Assembly (NCBI GenBank): GCA_032622095.1
Contig: CP136068.1
Coordinates: 11,453,729-11,517,728 of the forward strand
Length of the DNA stretch: 64,000 bases
Direction of reading: 5' to 3'
Origin: Siphonodentalium dalli
Taxonomy: Eukaryota > Mollusca > Scaphopoda > Gadilida > Siphonodentaliidae
Positions 31,201 to 43,092 of this stretch are shown here, one piece after another (position 1 is the first letter of the stretch; every line of letters starts with the position of its first letter). The translations under genes were made by a program, and so were the position numbers. The notes under the pieces were generated by a model that saw only the letters and a list, made by a program, of their open reading frames with translations, ran no database searches and was not told the origin of the DNA.

Positions 31201-31394
31201 GATAGTAAAGTCTGTGCAGGTGTAGATAGTGTATGAATAACAATAATCATCAGCAAAAACATATACGTCTGTTTAATAAGTTGGTTTGGATTGAAGAGAG
31301 CGGGCGATGACGTATTTCCCACAATTCCGTAGTTCCGCTGAACTCCGTGAACATCCGCTCCTCTTCGTGTGTTTCCGGTGAAATCCGGCACCAT

Positions 31395-31401
31395 CTTTAT
31401 A
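31395..31401 (-). promoter_or_regulatory. TATA box of the LTR promoter
   Basis: The minus strand reads CTCTATAAAGATGG here. The copy in the other LTR is at 19579-19585. It lies about 140 nt into the LTR, leaving about 230 nt for R and U5. Confidence 0.6.
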
Positions 31402-32094
31402 GAGTTACCTTTCTTCAGTTAGCTAACCAAAGTGGCCTCGCATTCCTCTATAGTATCAGGTTAAAATCATCTCTTCAGCGAGCGGAACAAACGCACGATA
31501 TTTACGCGCTATTTACTTAAAAACCCATAAATACAACAGATTGACCTCAAACTTGCTACCTATGGGAAGTGTCATATATATGAGTTTGTCTTTTATAGAC
31601 TCGAACCGATTGAGCTCAAACTTGCTAAATATTGAAATGCAAAAGTTTTATATTGACTGGGAAATTCCAGGGAATGCCGATTGAGCTACATACGGGAAGT
31701 TTTTCCGCCCTAGGTGATTTTCACCTTGAAGCGGGTACCCACAAATTATATATGCGTGTTGTGTGCTTCTTACGTACTTAGGGCTTCCTGGGAACGCGGA
31801 TCGGGTCAGTTTTTCCGCCCTAGGTGATTTTCACCTCGAAACGGGTACCCACAAATTATTTATATGTGTGCATGTGTCCTTTATAGACTCGAACCGATTG
31901 CGCTAACACTTGCTACCTACGGGAAGTGTCATGGACGGGTTAAATTGTGACCCCGACATGACCTTGACCTTGAAAATGATCAATTCAAGGTCAAATCGGG
32001 TAAAATATTGAAAAACCAAAAATTAATTCAAAAATATTAAAAAACAATTGTCATGTTTCTGACGAACGCCGCCAGTGGTGGGCTAACCTGCTAG

Positions 32095-32974
32095 TTCAAT
32101 ATAAACAGAAAAACATTTAAAGTCTCTAAGACTGTGACATCACATAAACAATATGTTGTCAAGTGAAACACAGCTTGGACAACATAACTTGATCAATCGC
32201 AGTCATTGATATGCTTTAAATTTAATATTCTGATAATTTCATTGTGTTGCGCCTTGTTAAATTTAGTTTTTTCAGCTATAAAACATGATGCAATGAAGAC
32301 ACACATGTAAATGATGTAGCCTATGCTGTGTCAGCTAACTGCATTCTCAGTTAGATAACAACATACATGATTGAGAGAGAAATGAAGGAACTTCTGGAAT
32401 TAGTTGAAGTATTTGGGTGTCTCCTCAATCTGCCTGATGCTGCCTCTGATAATAAATAGCTGTTATGATTATTTAAAACTGGCAGATATAGTGTGATTAC
32501 CTAGGGGTAACAGCATATACTGACAATGACCCCCCCCCCATTTCCCCAATATTCTCGACATGGTCTTGGTTAATGCAATGTCCACCGGTCTAACAACACC
32601 ACCATCCCACTGACACTGGGCACAAAATATTATGTGTGGATGAAAACTCAACCAAATTTGACTCTTATATAGATCTTTTTCATAAAGACTAAAGTAGATT
32701 CACACAGAAACTTGCAACAGAATGTTGAACATGATTTGTATAATTGTATATGGATTGTCACTAAACACACACCAAATATTGGTCACCCCCCCCCAATCCA
32801 ATAGCCAGCTCTACACTACTTTAGTAAAGTTTGCAACTAATATGGGCTATATGGCAAAAGGAAACACATATTATAAACTTTTCCACTTGGATGGGATATT
32901 TACACAAAAGAGCTTTATTTAGAGAATTAAAGTAAAGTAAATGTCAACAATTGTGATATTTTAGGCTGATCTTT
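32095..32974. other. Non-coding stretch
   Basis: Between the Helitron end and the Helentron-type repeat. It has two short C runs (near 32530 and 32787) and no supported gene. Confidence 0.4.
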
Positions 32975-33304
32975 AAGGTGACATTCCAGTTTCAACAGGT
33001 AGAGCCCAGAAATATGGGACCCATAGATTCCTTGAAATTTATCTGGATTATGATCCCAAACCATATGGACAATATATATATGCCTGAAATTAGTACAGAA
33101 TAGGCATTCAGAATTTGATACATAAATTCCATAATATATGGGCTATCAAGAGTTATGGCCCTTGATCCTTTTATCGAAAATGTTATTTTTATTCAAAATA
33201 TTGCATTTTCATACCCAAGGGGCACGAATACCTGATTTTTTCAAGCATGGTCACCTATGTTGGTTCAAATGCCTCTAGCTTCCAACATCAATGTGAAAAA
33301 TTTC
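32975..33304 (+). repeat. Second copy of the 9621 element's 5' half
   Basis: About 90% identical to 9621-9960, starting at aaggtgacattcc and diverging after 'tcaatgtgaaaa'. It lies directly before the Helentron coding remnant, and the shared text contains the reading start MVTYVGS that runs on into that remnant. This is probably the 5' end of the Helentron. The left border matches the TIR of the 9621 element. Confidence 0.7.
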
Positions 33305-34429
33305 AAACTTTCGCCGTTTATGCTGCTGATGATCTTGATAACTTTATGGATGGTCAGAAACTAAAGAATAACTGTGTTGTTAAAGAAGGGTTTCTTTGTT
33401 TGAAAAATAAAGTATCTCCTCGTACAGTGAATTCTATGAGATGGAAGCAAGCTCTAGCGATTTACATGAAAAAGCCTTCATGTGCGTGGTTCCTGGATGT
33501 GTGTATTCATCCTTCAATTATTTTGATATCACTGATCATATGAAAACCCTTCATAAAGAAAGTAAACAACAGGAAATGACGCAATCACAAGATAGCTCTA
33601 TTCCCACTTGTTACCTCTGCTCTTTGTTTGTTTCCATGAAACATTTTCTGATACAGAAATAGGTGACCACATGCGAATTGTACATGATCTCCCAACATTA
33701 TCTGATGTCGAAATTCATACCAAACAACTGAAGCAGGACACAACGAATGTTCTGATGTGAATAATGTGTTGATTACCGAAGAAGCTTGTGACAATGAAGA
33801 ACCAAAATCTGGTGTACTTGACACTCTGCTGACAGGCCCGGACTTCTTAGATGATGATGAGCGTAATAAAGCAACATCATTTGCACCTGTAAACCAATCA
33901 GTGTCTTCAAAGATGAACATTGTGAAGAATTAGCATTTCCAGAAATATTCTTTGGTTCATCGAGAGAGAAAAACAAAAACAGACATGTACCTGTTCATTA
34001 TAGTGAAACTTGCAAATCTGAATTGAGACAGAAGAGCAGCCAGGTGTATAGATAATATCTTTTTCAAAACAAAGAAATTACAAATGAAAGCTATAATTAG
34101 CAAAACAATGTTAGCAGTAAGGAAGCATAAGACCCGGGGTAAAACGTTGACAGCAGGATACTTAAAGAAACCTGATGCCATTAAAAAGCTACTACATCTG
34201 GATGAAGGATATGCCTTCTTGAGAAGCTTGAGAGGATCTCCACCATATTTTGAGAAGGCAAAGAAAGATGTCTTTGCTATGCTGAGACAATTGGGGCCCG
34301 CCACTGTATTTTGTAGTTTTTCCTCGGCTGAAACAAAATGGTTACATTTACTAAGGATACTCGGGAAATTAGTTGATGATAAAGAATATACGGATCAGGA
34401 TATGTCCTGGGATGAAAAATGTTGACTAA

Positions 34430-35290
34430 TCTCCAGCGATCCTGTTACATGTGCTCGACATTTTGACTACCATGTACAGTGCTTGATAAACAAACTTATT
34501 CTGACACCACTCAACCCAGATGGTGAGATATCAGACTGGTTTTATCGAGTTGAGTTCCAGGCTAGAGGAAGCCCACACATACACATGATGCTCTGGGTGA
34601 AAGGTGCACCAGTATATGGTGAAAACACTGAAAGAGAAATAGTTTAATATGTTGACAAATATATTTCAATGTCTTGAGAAACCTCAAGACATTGGATGGC
34701 TAACCTTGTTTCACGACAAGTTCACCCACATTCAAGAACATGTCATAAAAAGAAAACTGGAAAATGTCACTTCAATTTTCCTCAGCCACCTTTGAGGAAG
34801 ACAGTTATTTTAAAGCCACTGAATTCAGATGATGAGTCAAAGAAACACAAAGCAGAATGGACACGCATTAGGAATATCCTGAACAACATGAAGCTAGGAG
34901 AAGATATTTCTAATGAGGAAAATCTAGAGAAAATAGGAACCACTGAGGAACTATACACTATAGCTATAAGATCATCAATCATCAAGTACTTTATTCCTAA
35001 AACGGATGCCCAATGAGATCCGTATAAACAACTACAACAAATTGTGCTTGTCTGATTTTAGAGCTAACATGGATTGTCAGTTCATCTTAGATATGTATTC
35101 ATGTGCCACATATGTTGTGTCTTATATATATAGAGGAGAGAGGTATCAGTGACCTGGTGTACAAGGCATGCAAAGAAGTCCGAGAAGGGAATTATACTAT
35201 CCGAGAACAAGTCAGGAAAATAGGTAATAAATTCTTGAACAATGTTTAGATACCAGCACAAGAAGCAGTTTATATTGTACTTGGATTACC
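34430..35290 (+). pseudogene. Helentron Rep domain remnant (HUH and Y2)
   Basis: Rep starts near DPVTCARHFDY (34439). The HUH motif is intact as HIH at 34576-34584 (SPHIHMMLW). The Y2 region YSCATYVVSYI lies near 35092-35135 with both tyrosines. In-frame stops separate the two halves, with CAA-to-TAA-like changes near 34646. The middle part contains SRQVHPHSRTC, a conserved Helitron segment. Confidence 0.8.
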
Positions 35291-36059
35291 AATGAAGAAA
35301 GCTTCCAGAGAGGTTATATTCATCAACACTGCTCCTCCCGATGAGAGAACTAAGTTACTGAAACCACTGAAAGAGATAAATGAGATGATTGATGATTCAG
35401 AAGAGGTGGAGTCAAATAACATGTTAACAGGATATGCAAAAAGACACAAAAAGTTGGAAAAAGTCACGATAGTTGATTGGGTGGCCATCTATGATAAAAG
35501 AAATATCTGGAAGAAGAGAAATACAGCAGAAACTGATACTGATGGTGTCCCTGTTGATGATGACCTAGAAGAAAACTCGGATGATGAAGTGCCTCAAAAT
35601 GAAAAACCAACTGATTCTGTGCACAGAAAAGTCATACGAAGTGTCTGGTTCAATAAAACATGTATCCCGAGAAGCACTACAGAGAACTACTCATGCTGTT
35701 CACCAACTGGAGATGTGAAGATACTGATCTATTACATCGATGTAATACATATGAAGACATATATTTGCAACTGAAAGGGGATATAGATGAACAAATGAAA
35801 CTCTATGCACCTTGTCAAGATGCCCTCGATGATGCTATGGTTCACTTACATAACAGAGATAACATGAATGACATCATTGTTGCTCCTACCGCTCAACATC
35901 AAGATGACATAGATGAAGATGAAGGAATGATAGCTGTGACAGAAGACCCAATAATCACATATGATTTAGCAGAAGATCTGGGTGTCGGAATTGAAGTGCG
36001 AGTTGAAGATGATGACATTGAGTCAGTATTGACTGAAACTGAATTTAGAAGTCTCATGA

Positions 36060-37440
36060 GAAGGATGAACAAGAAACAACTTTCAATCTTCTACCACGTC
36101 CTTTATACAGTCAAAACATCTGATGAGCCATTCTATTATTTCCTAAGTTGTGACACTGCTATGTCATGCCATCAGAAACTACCAGTGAAGAAGGTGGTGA
36201 TTTCAATCTGAAAAAACGTTCTGCTTGTGGCTCCAACTGGTAAGGCTGCTCACAATATTAATGGTCGAACACTTCACAGTACTTTCGTTATACCTGCCAG
36301 TCATTCGCTCAAATATAAACCCTTGGATAGTGATCGGTTGAATACACTCCGCAGTAAGTATGGATCTATCAAATTAATATTTTCTGATGAAATATCTATG
36401 GTCGGAAATAGGATGCTAAACTTCATCAACATGAGTTTGAGAGAAATAAAAGGAAATAGCAAAGACTTTGGAGGAGTTTGTATTATAGCAGTCTGTGACA
36501 TGTTCCAACTGAAACCTGTATTTGATCAATGGGTTGTCCGGCGACTTGATTTGGACTACGGATCCCTTGCTACCAATCTGTGGTTTGAATATTTTAGTTT
36601 GTTCGAACTCACAGAAAGCATGCGCCAAAGAGAGAATAAAACATTTGCAGAATTGCTTAATAGATTGAGAGAAGGGATCAGACTCATAAGACATACATGC
36701 TCTCCAACGAAGGACCATAAATGATAAACATCCAGATTATCCACACGATGATGTCCATCTATCCACAACCAACAAGAATGTGAATGCATTCAATGAAGAT
36801 AAATATCGGTTAAGCAAGGAGATCAAGTATGAAGTCCATGCTGTTGACTCGGTTGTTGGTGTCACTGGGACCAACCTTGAGAAGAATATTATCGATACAA
36901 TATCAGATGATCCAAGGAAAACAATGCAGCTCAGCAAAGTTCTGAAACTCGCTATTGATGCAAGAGCAGAGATTTGTATTAACACTGATGTGGAAGATCG
37001 GTTGTCAAATGGATCTTCAGATATTGTTAAACATGTGCAGCTAACTGTCAAGAAAGGAATTGTTTGGATCGCATTTGACAGTAAAGATATAGGTAAAACA
37101 AAACAAGAAAAAAATACCAACATATATTTGACAACACCGTGGAGTCAACCTGGACACCTATCTTTCCAGATTCTAGACAGTTCAGAGTTGGGCGCAGTGC
37201 ACAACACCAAGTCATTCGTAAGCAGTTTCCGCTGAGATTATCTGCATCTAAAACTGTACATAGATCTCAAGGAGACACTGTGAATAGTATTGTTGTTAAT
37301 CTGAGTGGACGTCATAGGGAGCATATTCATTATGTGACTCTCAGTAGGGTAACACCTTTTCAATGACTCCATATTCTAAATCTGAATCACACAAAGATAG
37401 CAGTTTCAGATGAAGTCAAGATAGAAATGGAACGACTGTG
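36060..37440 (+). pseudogene. Helentron Pif1-type helicase remnant, Walker A lost
   Basis: It is recognised by APTGKAAHNINGRTLHS (36231 on), the Walker B-like LIFSDEISMVG (~36378), CDMFQLKPVFD, and the C-terminal motif SASKTVHRSQGDT (~37243). Text before APTGKAA goes from PFYYFLS straight to a short linker; the GxxGxGKS loop expected there is missing, which points to a deletion near 36150. Frame breaks near 36210, 36721 and 37230. Confidence 0.8.
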
Positions 37441-37479
37441 AACTACAAAGAACATTTCAATAAGCAGAGTGGTACAAAC

Positions 37480-38140
37480 TCAAAATTCTTGCAGAATAGT
37501 CTATCTGAATGCCAGGTCATTGCACAAGTACCTGGCAGATGTAAAGGCTGATCCAAGATTTACATCAGTTGATATCTGTGTATTCTCAGAAACAAGATTT
37601 GAGAAGAATGATCCCGAACTTGCTGTCAATATACCGCCATATTATCTGCATCGCATGGACAGCAAAATGAATAGAAATCATGGATCTGCAATTTATTCTA
37701 GACTAGCATATGAAGATGGTTACCCAAGGAATGTGCTCCACTCTGATATCGCAGAGGTGTTGGGAATTAAAATAAAAAAAACTGAAAAACACTATAATTT
37801 TGTGTGTGTATAAGGCACCTTCTTGTTCTGATCATGAACTGTTCTCCACTCTGAGCAAATATTTAACTGAGAATTGTCAAAATCATGATATCATTATCAT
37901 GGGAGATTTCAACTATTAATTGACTGGCATTGAGTCCGCAGCAAACAATGTTAGCAAGAAAATCTATAAAGAACACAGCCTGAAACAGCTAATTTCGACT
38001 TACACAAGACTACAGAACTACCATTGACCATATCTATACAATCAGGATGACTTATTTGACTTTGGGACATATGAAACCTATTTCAGTGACCACAAGGCAG
38101 TTTGGATATATGTGACAACTGATAGAATTATGACATCATG
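37480..38140 (+). pseudogene. Helentron C-terminal endonuclease remnant
   Basis: An AP-endonuclease-like domain of the kind also found in CR1-type LINEs: VYLNARSLHKYL at the start, ICVFSETRF, the IIMGDFNY motif near 37895 and the SDHKAVW motif near 38085. A TAA directly follows the GDFNY motif, and one frameshift lies near 37800. Confidence 0.75.
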
Positions 38141-39039
38141 ATGTGTGTGACAAAACACAACATCTGTTGACTGGGCCATGTATATTTATAATCTAATCTA
38201 AAACTGGAACTGTATTTTTTTTTCAGAGTAATCTTATTTAATATAAACTAGTACCAATGTTTCAAACTTTTTTGCTGACTAACTGTACATAAATGAAATA
38301 TTACAATGCTGGTTGGTCTAAATATCAATGAATACCATTCAAATGGTTACTGTATGATTCATTAATATATTTCATTTAATTGTTGGAGAGGCATGACAAC
38401 TACAAATATACCCATATATTGAGGAAAATTGTTTTAAGTTTTCTTATTGAATGAGAATTGTAGTCCAAATTAGCTGATCCAATGGATTCAGGCTCGTGAC
38501 CATACCGACAGTAGTCTTAGGTAAGTTTGAAGTAACAATAGAGGTTACATGGGTCTTTCTGTTTTCTTAATTATATGACTTAATGGGGTAGGATCTTTTT
38601 CTGGTCGTACCGGTACAATACAGTATCCCCTGTCTGTGCTAAAATCAATCATATTATGCAACCTAAGAATAATATTAACGCCGTGATTTGAAGAGGGAAT
38701 GTTATTTAGATGTAAAATACTTTTACTATTGTGTCATTGATAGCATTTTGATAACGTTTTTCGTATCTCTTTGAATCTATTCATCTTGTCAAGAGAGATA
38801 TTCTTCTTATCCATATTTGAAAAATAATTTGCATATAGCCAATTTCCACCATAAATTTCTCAAGAATCATCATGATATGGTATTTTATTTCATCAAACCA
38901 ATTATATATACACTGGTATTCATTCTGTCAGGTAAGATGTAGCCGTAGAAATATAACCAAATTTTATAATTCTTTTGACAATTTTTTATGACTTTTGATC
39001 AGAATCATATGTGTATATATAAATATGTTCACATTACTA
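38141..39039. other. Non-coding stretch
   Basis: May hold the unrecognised 3' end of the Helentron. AT-rich, no supported gene. Confidence 0.35.
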
Positions 39040-39730
39040 ATGTAAGAAATCATGTCCTTGTCACCATCATTCGCTATCGCCAAGGTATGTGTTAAACATC
39101 TGTCGATCGTGATCGGCCTCTCGTTAGCTTATGTTGACGAAGTCATCGAGCGTGCAGAAGTCTGTGAGTCTGTCCTCAATGCGTTTAGCACAGTCTAGGC
39201 CGTATTTCTTACTTGATTATCACCAAATTTCATATGCAGGTTCGGGTCAATGCCTAAACCGGAATGTCCTATTTTTGTCACGGTCGGCCGTCCAAAATGG
39301 CTGCCAGCGGCCATCTTGTATTTGATCGTTAAAAACGAGCAGCACAGGCTACAGTCTTTTCTTTTCCGATCATCACCAAATTACATATGCATGTTCAGGT
39401 GCCTAGATGAGAACATCATATTATGGTCACAGTCGGCTCCCCGGGAATGTTTAGGGAAGTTCAAATCGAACATGCGCCATGACCTTGGGAACTACGGATT
39501 TCGTAAGTAAACTTTACAAGATGACATAGTATGAGTTGATGGGCAGATTCTATATTGGTCACACTTCACCACAACCAATAGTTGCATAATGCAGCCATCT
39601 TGGATGTCTTTAGTGCGGTATGCAGGGCATGTTAATGCATCGACTCTCCTGTAACTTTGCAGAATGACTTAATATCATGAGTAGCTGAGAATGTTATATT
39701 TTGGTCATGCTCGCCTGCACACATGTTCAA
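39040..39730. repeat. ~170-bp degenerate tandem repeat, ~4 copies
   Basis: Best pair: 'gattatcaccaaatttcatatgcaggttc' context near 39218 and 'gatcatcaccaaattacatatgcatgttc' context near 39370. Two more diverged copies follow, marked by 'ttggtcac' (39556) and 'ttggtcatgctcgcc' (39701). One copy has 'aaaatggctgccagcggccatcttg', like the array at 49970. Confidence 0.55.
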
Positions 39731-40169
39731 CCATCTGAAATTTCTTCAATACACTTTATGCATTTATACTACACTCTACACGTTTATACATATATAAATA
39801 TGTGATGTGTGATTCTTCTTGGATACATTTGTGATAGTTATGTAACAATCACAAGTCAAGGTAAGCTTCAGTGTCATTGAAACTTTCATTTTTGCTTCCC
39901 AAACATGAGTGAGGGTATATAGTATATATAAGCAACATCCAGGAGATCTGACATAATCATGTGACTTCCGCAAAAAAAAAACAAGTCCAGCACTGTAAAT
40001 TTTTTATCGCACGATCCAAATGGGAAAAGTGATGCGGACCCGAATATACCAATTGTTAGTTTTTTGGTCCGACCTACGATGGGGACTATAAATGTTCTAT
40101 TTATAGCGCCAAATTATTGTTCAAGGTTAATGCAGTAGCAGATACGGCGATATCATGTAGGTACGATTC
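39731..40169. other. Non-coding stretch
   Basis: No gene or repeat recognised. Confidence 0.35.
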
Positions 40170-40800
40170 CAAAGTTTGATCACTCTACCATAAAAGTAAC
40201 CTGCCCAAAAGCGACCCAGCTTCCGGTGGGTTCAAACTTTTGGCAAATTTCAACGAAAATCAAAGGGGGGAATTTGTCAAAAAACAGACATCAAGATAAA
40301 ACAAATTTGATAAGTGTATGTGGTAGCTAGTGTCCAGGCGCAACTTAGTCATGTCTGTTTCAATCGCCATAAAGCCGAAGATTTTCTCGTGGCAAGGCTT
40401 TATAAGATAAATGAGAATAGTTAAGTGATGTATCACTAACCCACTTTTCCCGCCAAATCGAAACGGGCTAATGAAAGAGCGAGCTAATGGACGAGCAAGT
40501 ATTTTGATATACCATAGATAATTTCCCAAACTTTTAAGCGTTCTACTATATAAGCAACCTGCCCAACGGAGAGCTCGCTTTCGGTGGGTCCAAATATGTC
40601 AATTCTACCGAAAACGAAACGTGAAAAAAAACACTCCAAAAATCAAACATGGGGATAAAACGTTTTTGATGAGTGGATGCTATTAAGAGTATCAACGCGC
40701 CACTTGAGTGCGATTTCCTGAGTTTTGGAGTGAATGGTTTACTCATGGCGACACTATTAATTATATCGTAAAACGTACGTACCACTAACTTAATCGTATC
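40170..40800. repeat. ~355-bp diverged tandem pair
   Basis: Two copies share, in order: 'aacctgccca', 'agct-cgctttcggtgggt', a tract of 'caaaaatcaaacat-gataaaac', 'gcgc-actt' and 'accactaact'. They start near 40170 and 40525. Confidence 0.55.
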
Positions 40801-41532
40801 TTGTATGTGAACATGGATCAATATTAACCATTTATATCAAGAAAAATAATATGACTATTTGTGCACTCAATTGTTTTTGTCTGTATTGTGATACAAATTA
40901 CAATGTCTGTCATTTTGGCAGAGGTGTCCATCTTCTTGATACGTGTACAGAAATACCTACATGTATTGGTATTGAATTATTGAAGCAGTCTCATAGTTCA
41001 GAAGTATAGGGGCAATCACATGCTACTATTTAGTCATGTAAATTGAATTTTCCCAGATATAACATGACTTCAAACATTCACTACGATAAGTGCTTGTGCA
41101 CAAAGCACCAGAGAAAGACAGTACCTGAGACTTTGGTCAATTACGGATGACAGTGAAAACAAACAGGTGTACACCAAAAAAATCAAAATATAAAAGTAGC
41201 ATCAACGCGAGAAATAGGAAGAGAGAAGAATAGATAGTGGTGAAGCACAATACATGTAAAAGAGAATCATTACAAACCTTTAATTATATGGAAGTATACG
41301 AATTTCCCACCGGGAATTCGAAAAGCCGCTAGTTATTATTTATATTGGTACTTATGTTTTGGGAATGAGGCTTAAGGTGAGCACCCCAGCTGCCTTGAGG
41401 GCTCTAGTTTTATACATTATGTTGAAAATAATGTTTTTGTGATTAATGTGATATGAATTCTTTATGTATGTCTTTAAGGCCGAAAGGTGGAGCATGATGT
41501 ATTTGTTAAATGGGTGATTTTTTTCATTTCAG
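40801..41532. other. Upstream region or intron of the recombinase-like gene
   Basis: No exon recognised with confidence, although the gene must have upstream coding sequence. It ends with a polypyrimidine tract and AG (gatttttttcatttcag) at 41532. Confidence 0.4.
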
Positions 41533-41734
41533 GGATGCGTGTATTTCGAGCATATGACTCGCCGAGGAACGTGTGCCAAAACGCTGACCTTGAACAACCA
41601 CATCTGATAACAACCACCAACCTCCGTAAATACATGGCAACTATTGTGCAAGTTCTCGATCTTAAACAGAATGAAGTCGATCGGATAGTTCGCCATATGG
41701 GACATACTTTAGACATGCACAAGATCTTTTATAG
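41533..41734 (+). CDS. Exon of tyrosine-recombinase-like gene
   Basis: The exon is bounded by a good acceptor (ttttttcatttcag, AG at 41531-41532) and a donor (TATAG|GTAGAG). It encodes about 67 residues ending TTTNLRKYMATIVQ…RHMGHTLDMHKIFYR. This fits the C-terminal part of a tyrosine recombinase/phage-integrase fold: an R in 'LRKYMAT' (box II, first H replaced by T), H in 'MGH', and a tyrosine in 'FY'. A family of such proteins with an LRKHxAT…LGHxxxxHxxYY signature is common in invertebrate genomes. The exon ends in phase 2, and the next exon at 43093 continues the same frame. It may be a domesticated transposase-like gene; upstream exons were not identified. Confidence 0.6.
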
Positions 41735-42924
41735 GTAGAGTTACATTTAATAAATATGAGAATTGTTTTGAATATTGATGGGACTAAACCATGAAAAGCC
41801 CTTCATATATATGGTGTGATGGATACAAATAGAAACAAAACATTTTCTTGGAATTCAACACCTTAATTTACTAACAAACTCGCCTAATATAATGATATTC
41901 ATTCAACAAAAATCTCAATTGGCTGGAAGTTTATTGATAAATTGATTGCTTCCAATGACAGTCTTTGAACTGTAATTTGAATTTGAAAACCCCAGCATGT
42001 GTTCAATAGCAATAATACACAGCCACAAATGTAAAACACCACACTCTCATTGCCATGGGCACCAGAACATCAAACATGTCAATCAAAGCTTGTTTTCTTT
42101 TAAACCTTTGTCTTTGTTGGTAGGAGAGGCCTCAGTATGTGCTATTCCATATAATTTTTAACATTTAAAGAACTTTACATTTTAAAACGTTGTGTGTTTT
42201 GAAATTTCGTTTGGGAGAATTCTTCATGTTTGATTCAATATATATTATTATGTGTATATTCACTCCTGTAACAGTCCATACTGTAATGTCAATTTTATTA
42301 CATGATGAAATTTGTTTTAACATACTGGTACCCTAGTGCACCGTTTTTTCAAAGAAACATTGTTTTGAATTTTGAAGTTAAATATTAAGGGGATAATTGT
42401 CATGGTACAACATGTAAATAAAACAAATTCATTTAAAACTTAAAGTAAAAAAAATAGTCTTAATTAAATTTTTACGTAATCTGACATTGACTCACATATC
42501 GTATTTTAGACATTTCTTTGTGTAACAAATATACATGACCATGAGGCAATAAACTGATTTGATTTACCATATACAGAACAACACGATCGCATTAGGCTTT
42601 TTTAATAGCAGTACAAAATCGGCAATAAAACAAATGTTATTGTTACTGCAATCGGAATAATGACAGTCGACCGACCGATGAAATTGGCATGACTTTTATG
42701 AATGAAATTGACGTTTTGTTTATCAATGGAATGACGTCATTTGCACTTTTATAAATGGAATGACTTTCCATTGGGAAAGTTGAACGTGCAGCGCCGGTTA
42801 GAATTTACACAGAATGCTTTACTTTGGCACATAACAATGTACATTTAATTGCAATCTCGGCAAAGTGGACAACAGTGAGGTATACTATTTTATTAAAAGT
42901 ATGGTAGATAAATGTGTAATAAAC

Positions 42925-43044
42925 ACATTGTGTCTGCAAATGATCTTTTATCAGGACTCGAGCCATTTTTGGGGCGTATATCATAGCTATATGTCCCCGA
43001 GAATGGCTCTCGTCGCGATAAAAGACTATTTACATACACAATGT
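42925..43044. repeat. 120-bp inverted repeat in the intron
   Basis: Left arm ACATTGTGTcTGcAAAT…TCTTTTATC…GAGCCATT and right arm in reverse complement match over about 50 bp with some mismatches. It sits 48 bp before the acceptor of the next exon and could fold in the pre-mRNA. Probably a MITE. Confidence 0.7.
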
Positions 43045-43092
43045 AACCATATTTACAGCTGATATTTATGTATATTTAAAAAAAAAATTCAG

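Larger units (their letters stand above)
19346..31538 (-). mobile_element. Complete Ty3/Gypsy-type LTR retrotransposon with TatD ORF
   Basis: The 12,193-bp element reads on the minus strand as LTR, PBS, gag, pol, third ORF, PPT, LTR. The LTRs are both 377 bp, begin TG and end CA in element orientation, and I found no difference between them by eye. The 4-bp target duplication GATT flanks the element (ending 19345; starting 31539). The order protease, RT, RNase H, integrase places it in the Ty3/Gypsy group (Metaviridae). Gag and Pol are in overlapping frames joined by a probable -1 frameshift. The third ORF is not an envelope: it lacks a signal peptide or membrane segment and carries a TatD nuclease domain. 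All long frames are intact, so the copy is recent and may still be active. The lineage within Ty3/Gypsy cannot be set from inspection. Confidence 0.95.
31162..31538 (-). repeat. 5' LTR (377 bp) with promoter
   Basis: Upstream LTR in element orientation, same in length and, by eye, sequence to 19346-19722. It begins TGTTGTATTTATGGG and ends CATTCATTACA. It carries a TATA box (31395-31401), an ATTAAA-type signal further down, and a GTGAGT splice donor near its 3' end. Confidence 0.95.
19156..32094 (+). mobile_element. Second Helitron copy, interrupted by LTR element
   Basis: It begins TCTACTATATAATTTGAGAC immediately after the CTAG of the previous copy, giving a head-to-tail tandem. Its first 190 bp (19156-19345) nearly match 18538 onward. 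The element resumes at 31539 after the LTR retrotransposon and ends CTAG at 32091-32094, before a T, with the same hairpin (GCCAGTGGTGGGC) upstream. The resumed part contains two ~110-bp copies of a block with ccgccctaggtgattttcacc, near 31697 and 31807. No protein is encoded by the Helitron itself. Confidence 0.78.
33247..38140 (+). pseudogene. Decayed Helentron: Rep-helicase-endonuclease
   Basis: A single ancestral gene can be followed through frameshifts and stops. Order of parts: N-terminal region with one C2H2 finger (CVVPGC…HMKTLH, ~33480-33560) and a second finger remnant; Rep nuclease; Pif1-type helicase; C-terminal AP-like endonuclease. A fused endonuclease is the mark of Helentrons as opposed to canonical Helitrons. 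Many stops interrupt it (for example near 34424, 34646, 34676, 35150, 36210, 36721 and 37364), and part of the helicase is deleted, so it cannot make a working protein. Three Rep/helicase/endonuclease segments are described separately. The 3' end of the element was not recognised. Confidence 0.85.
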
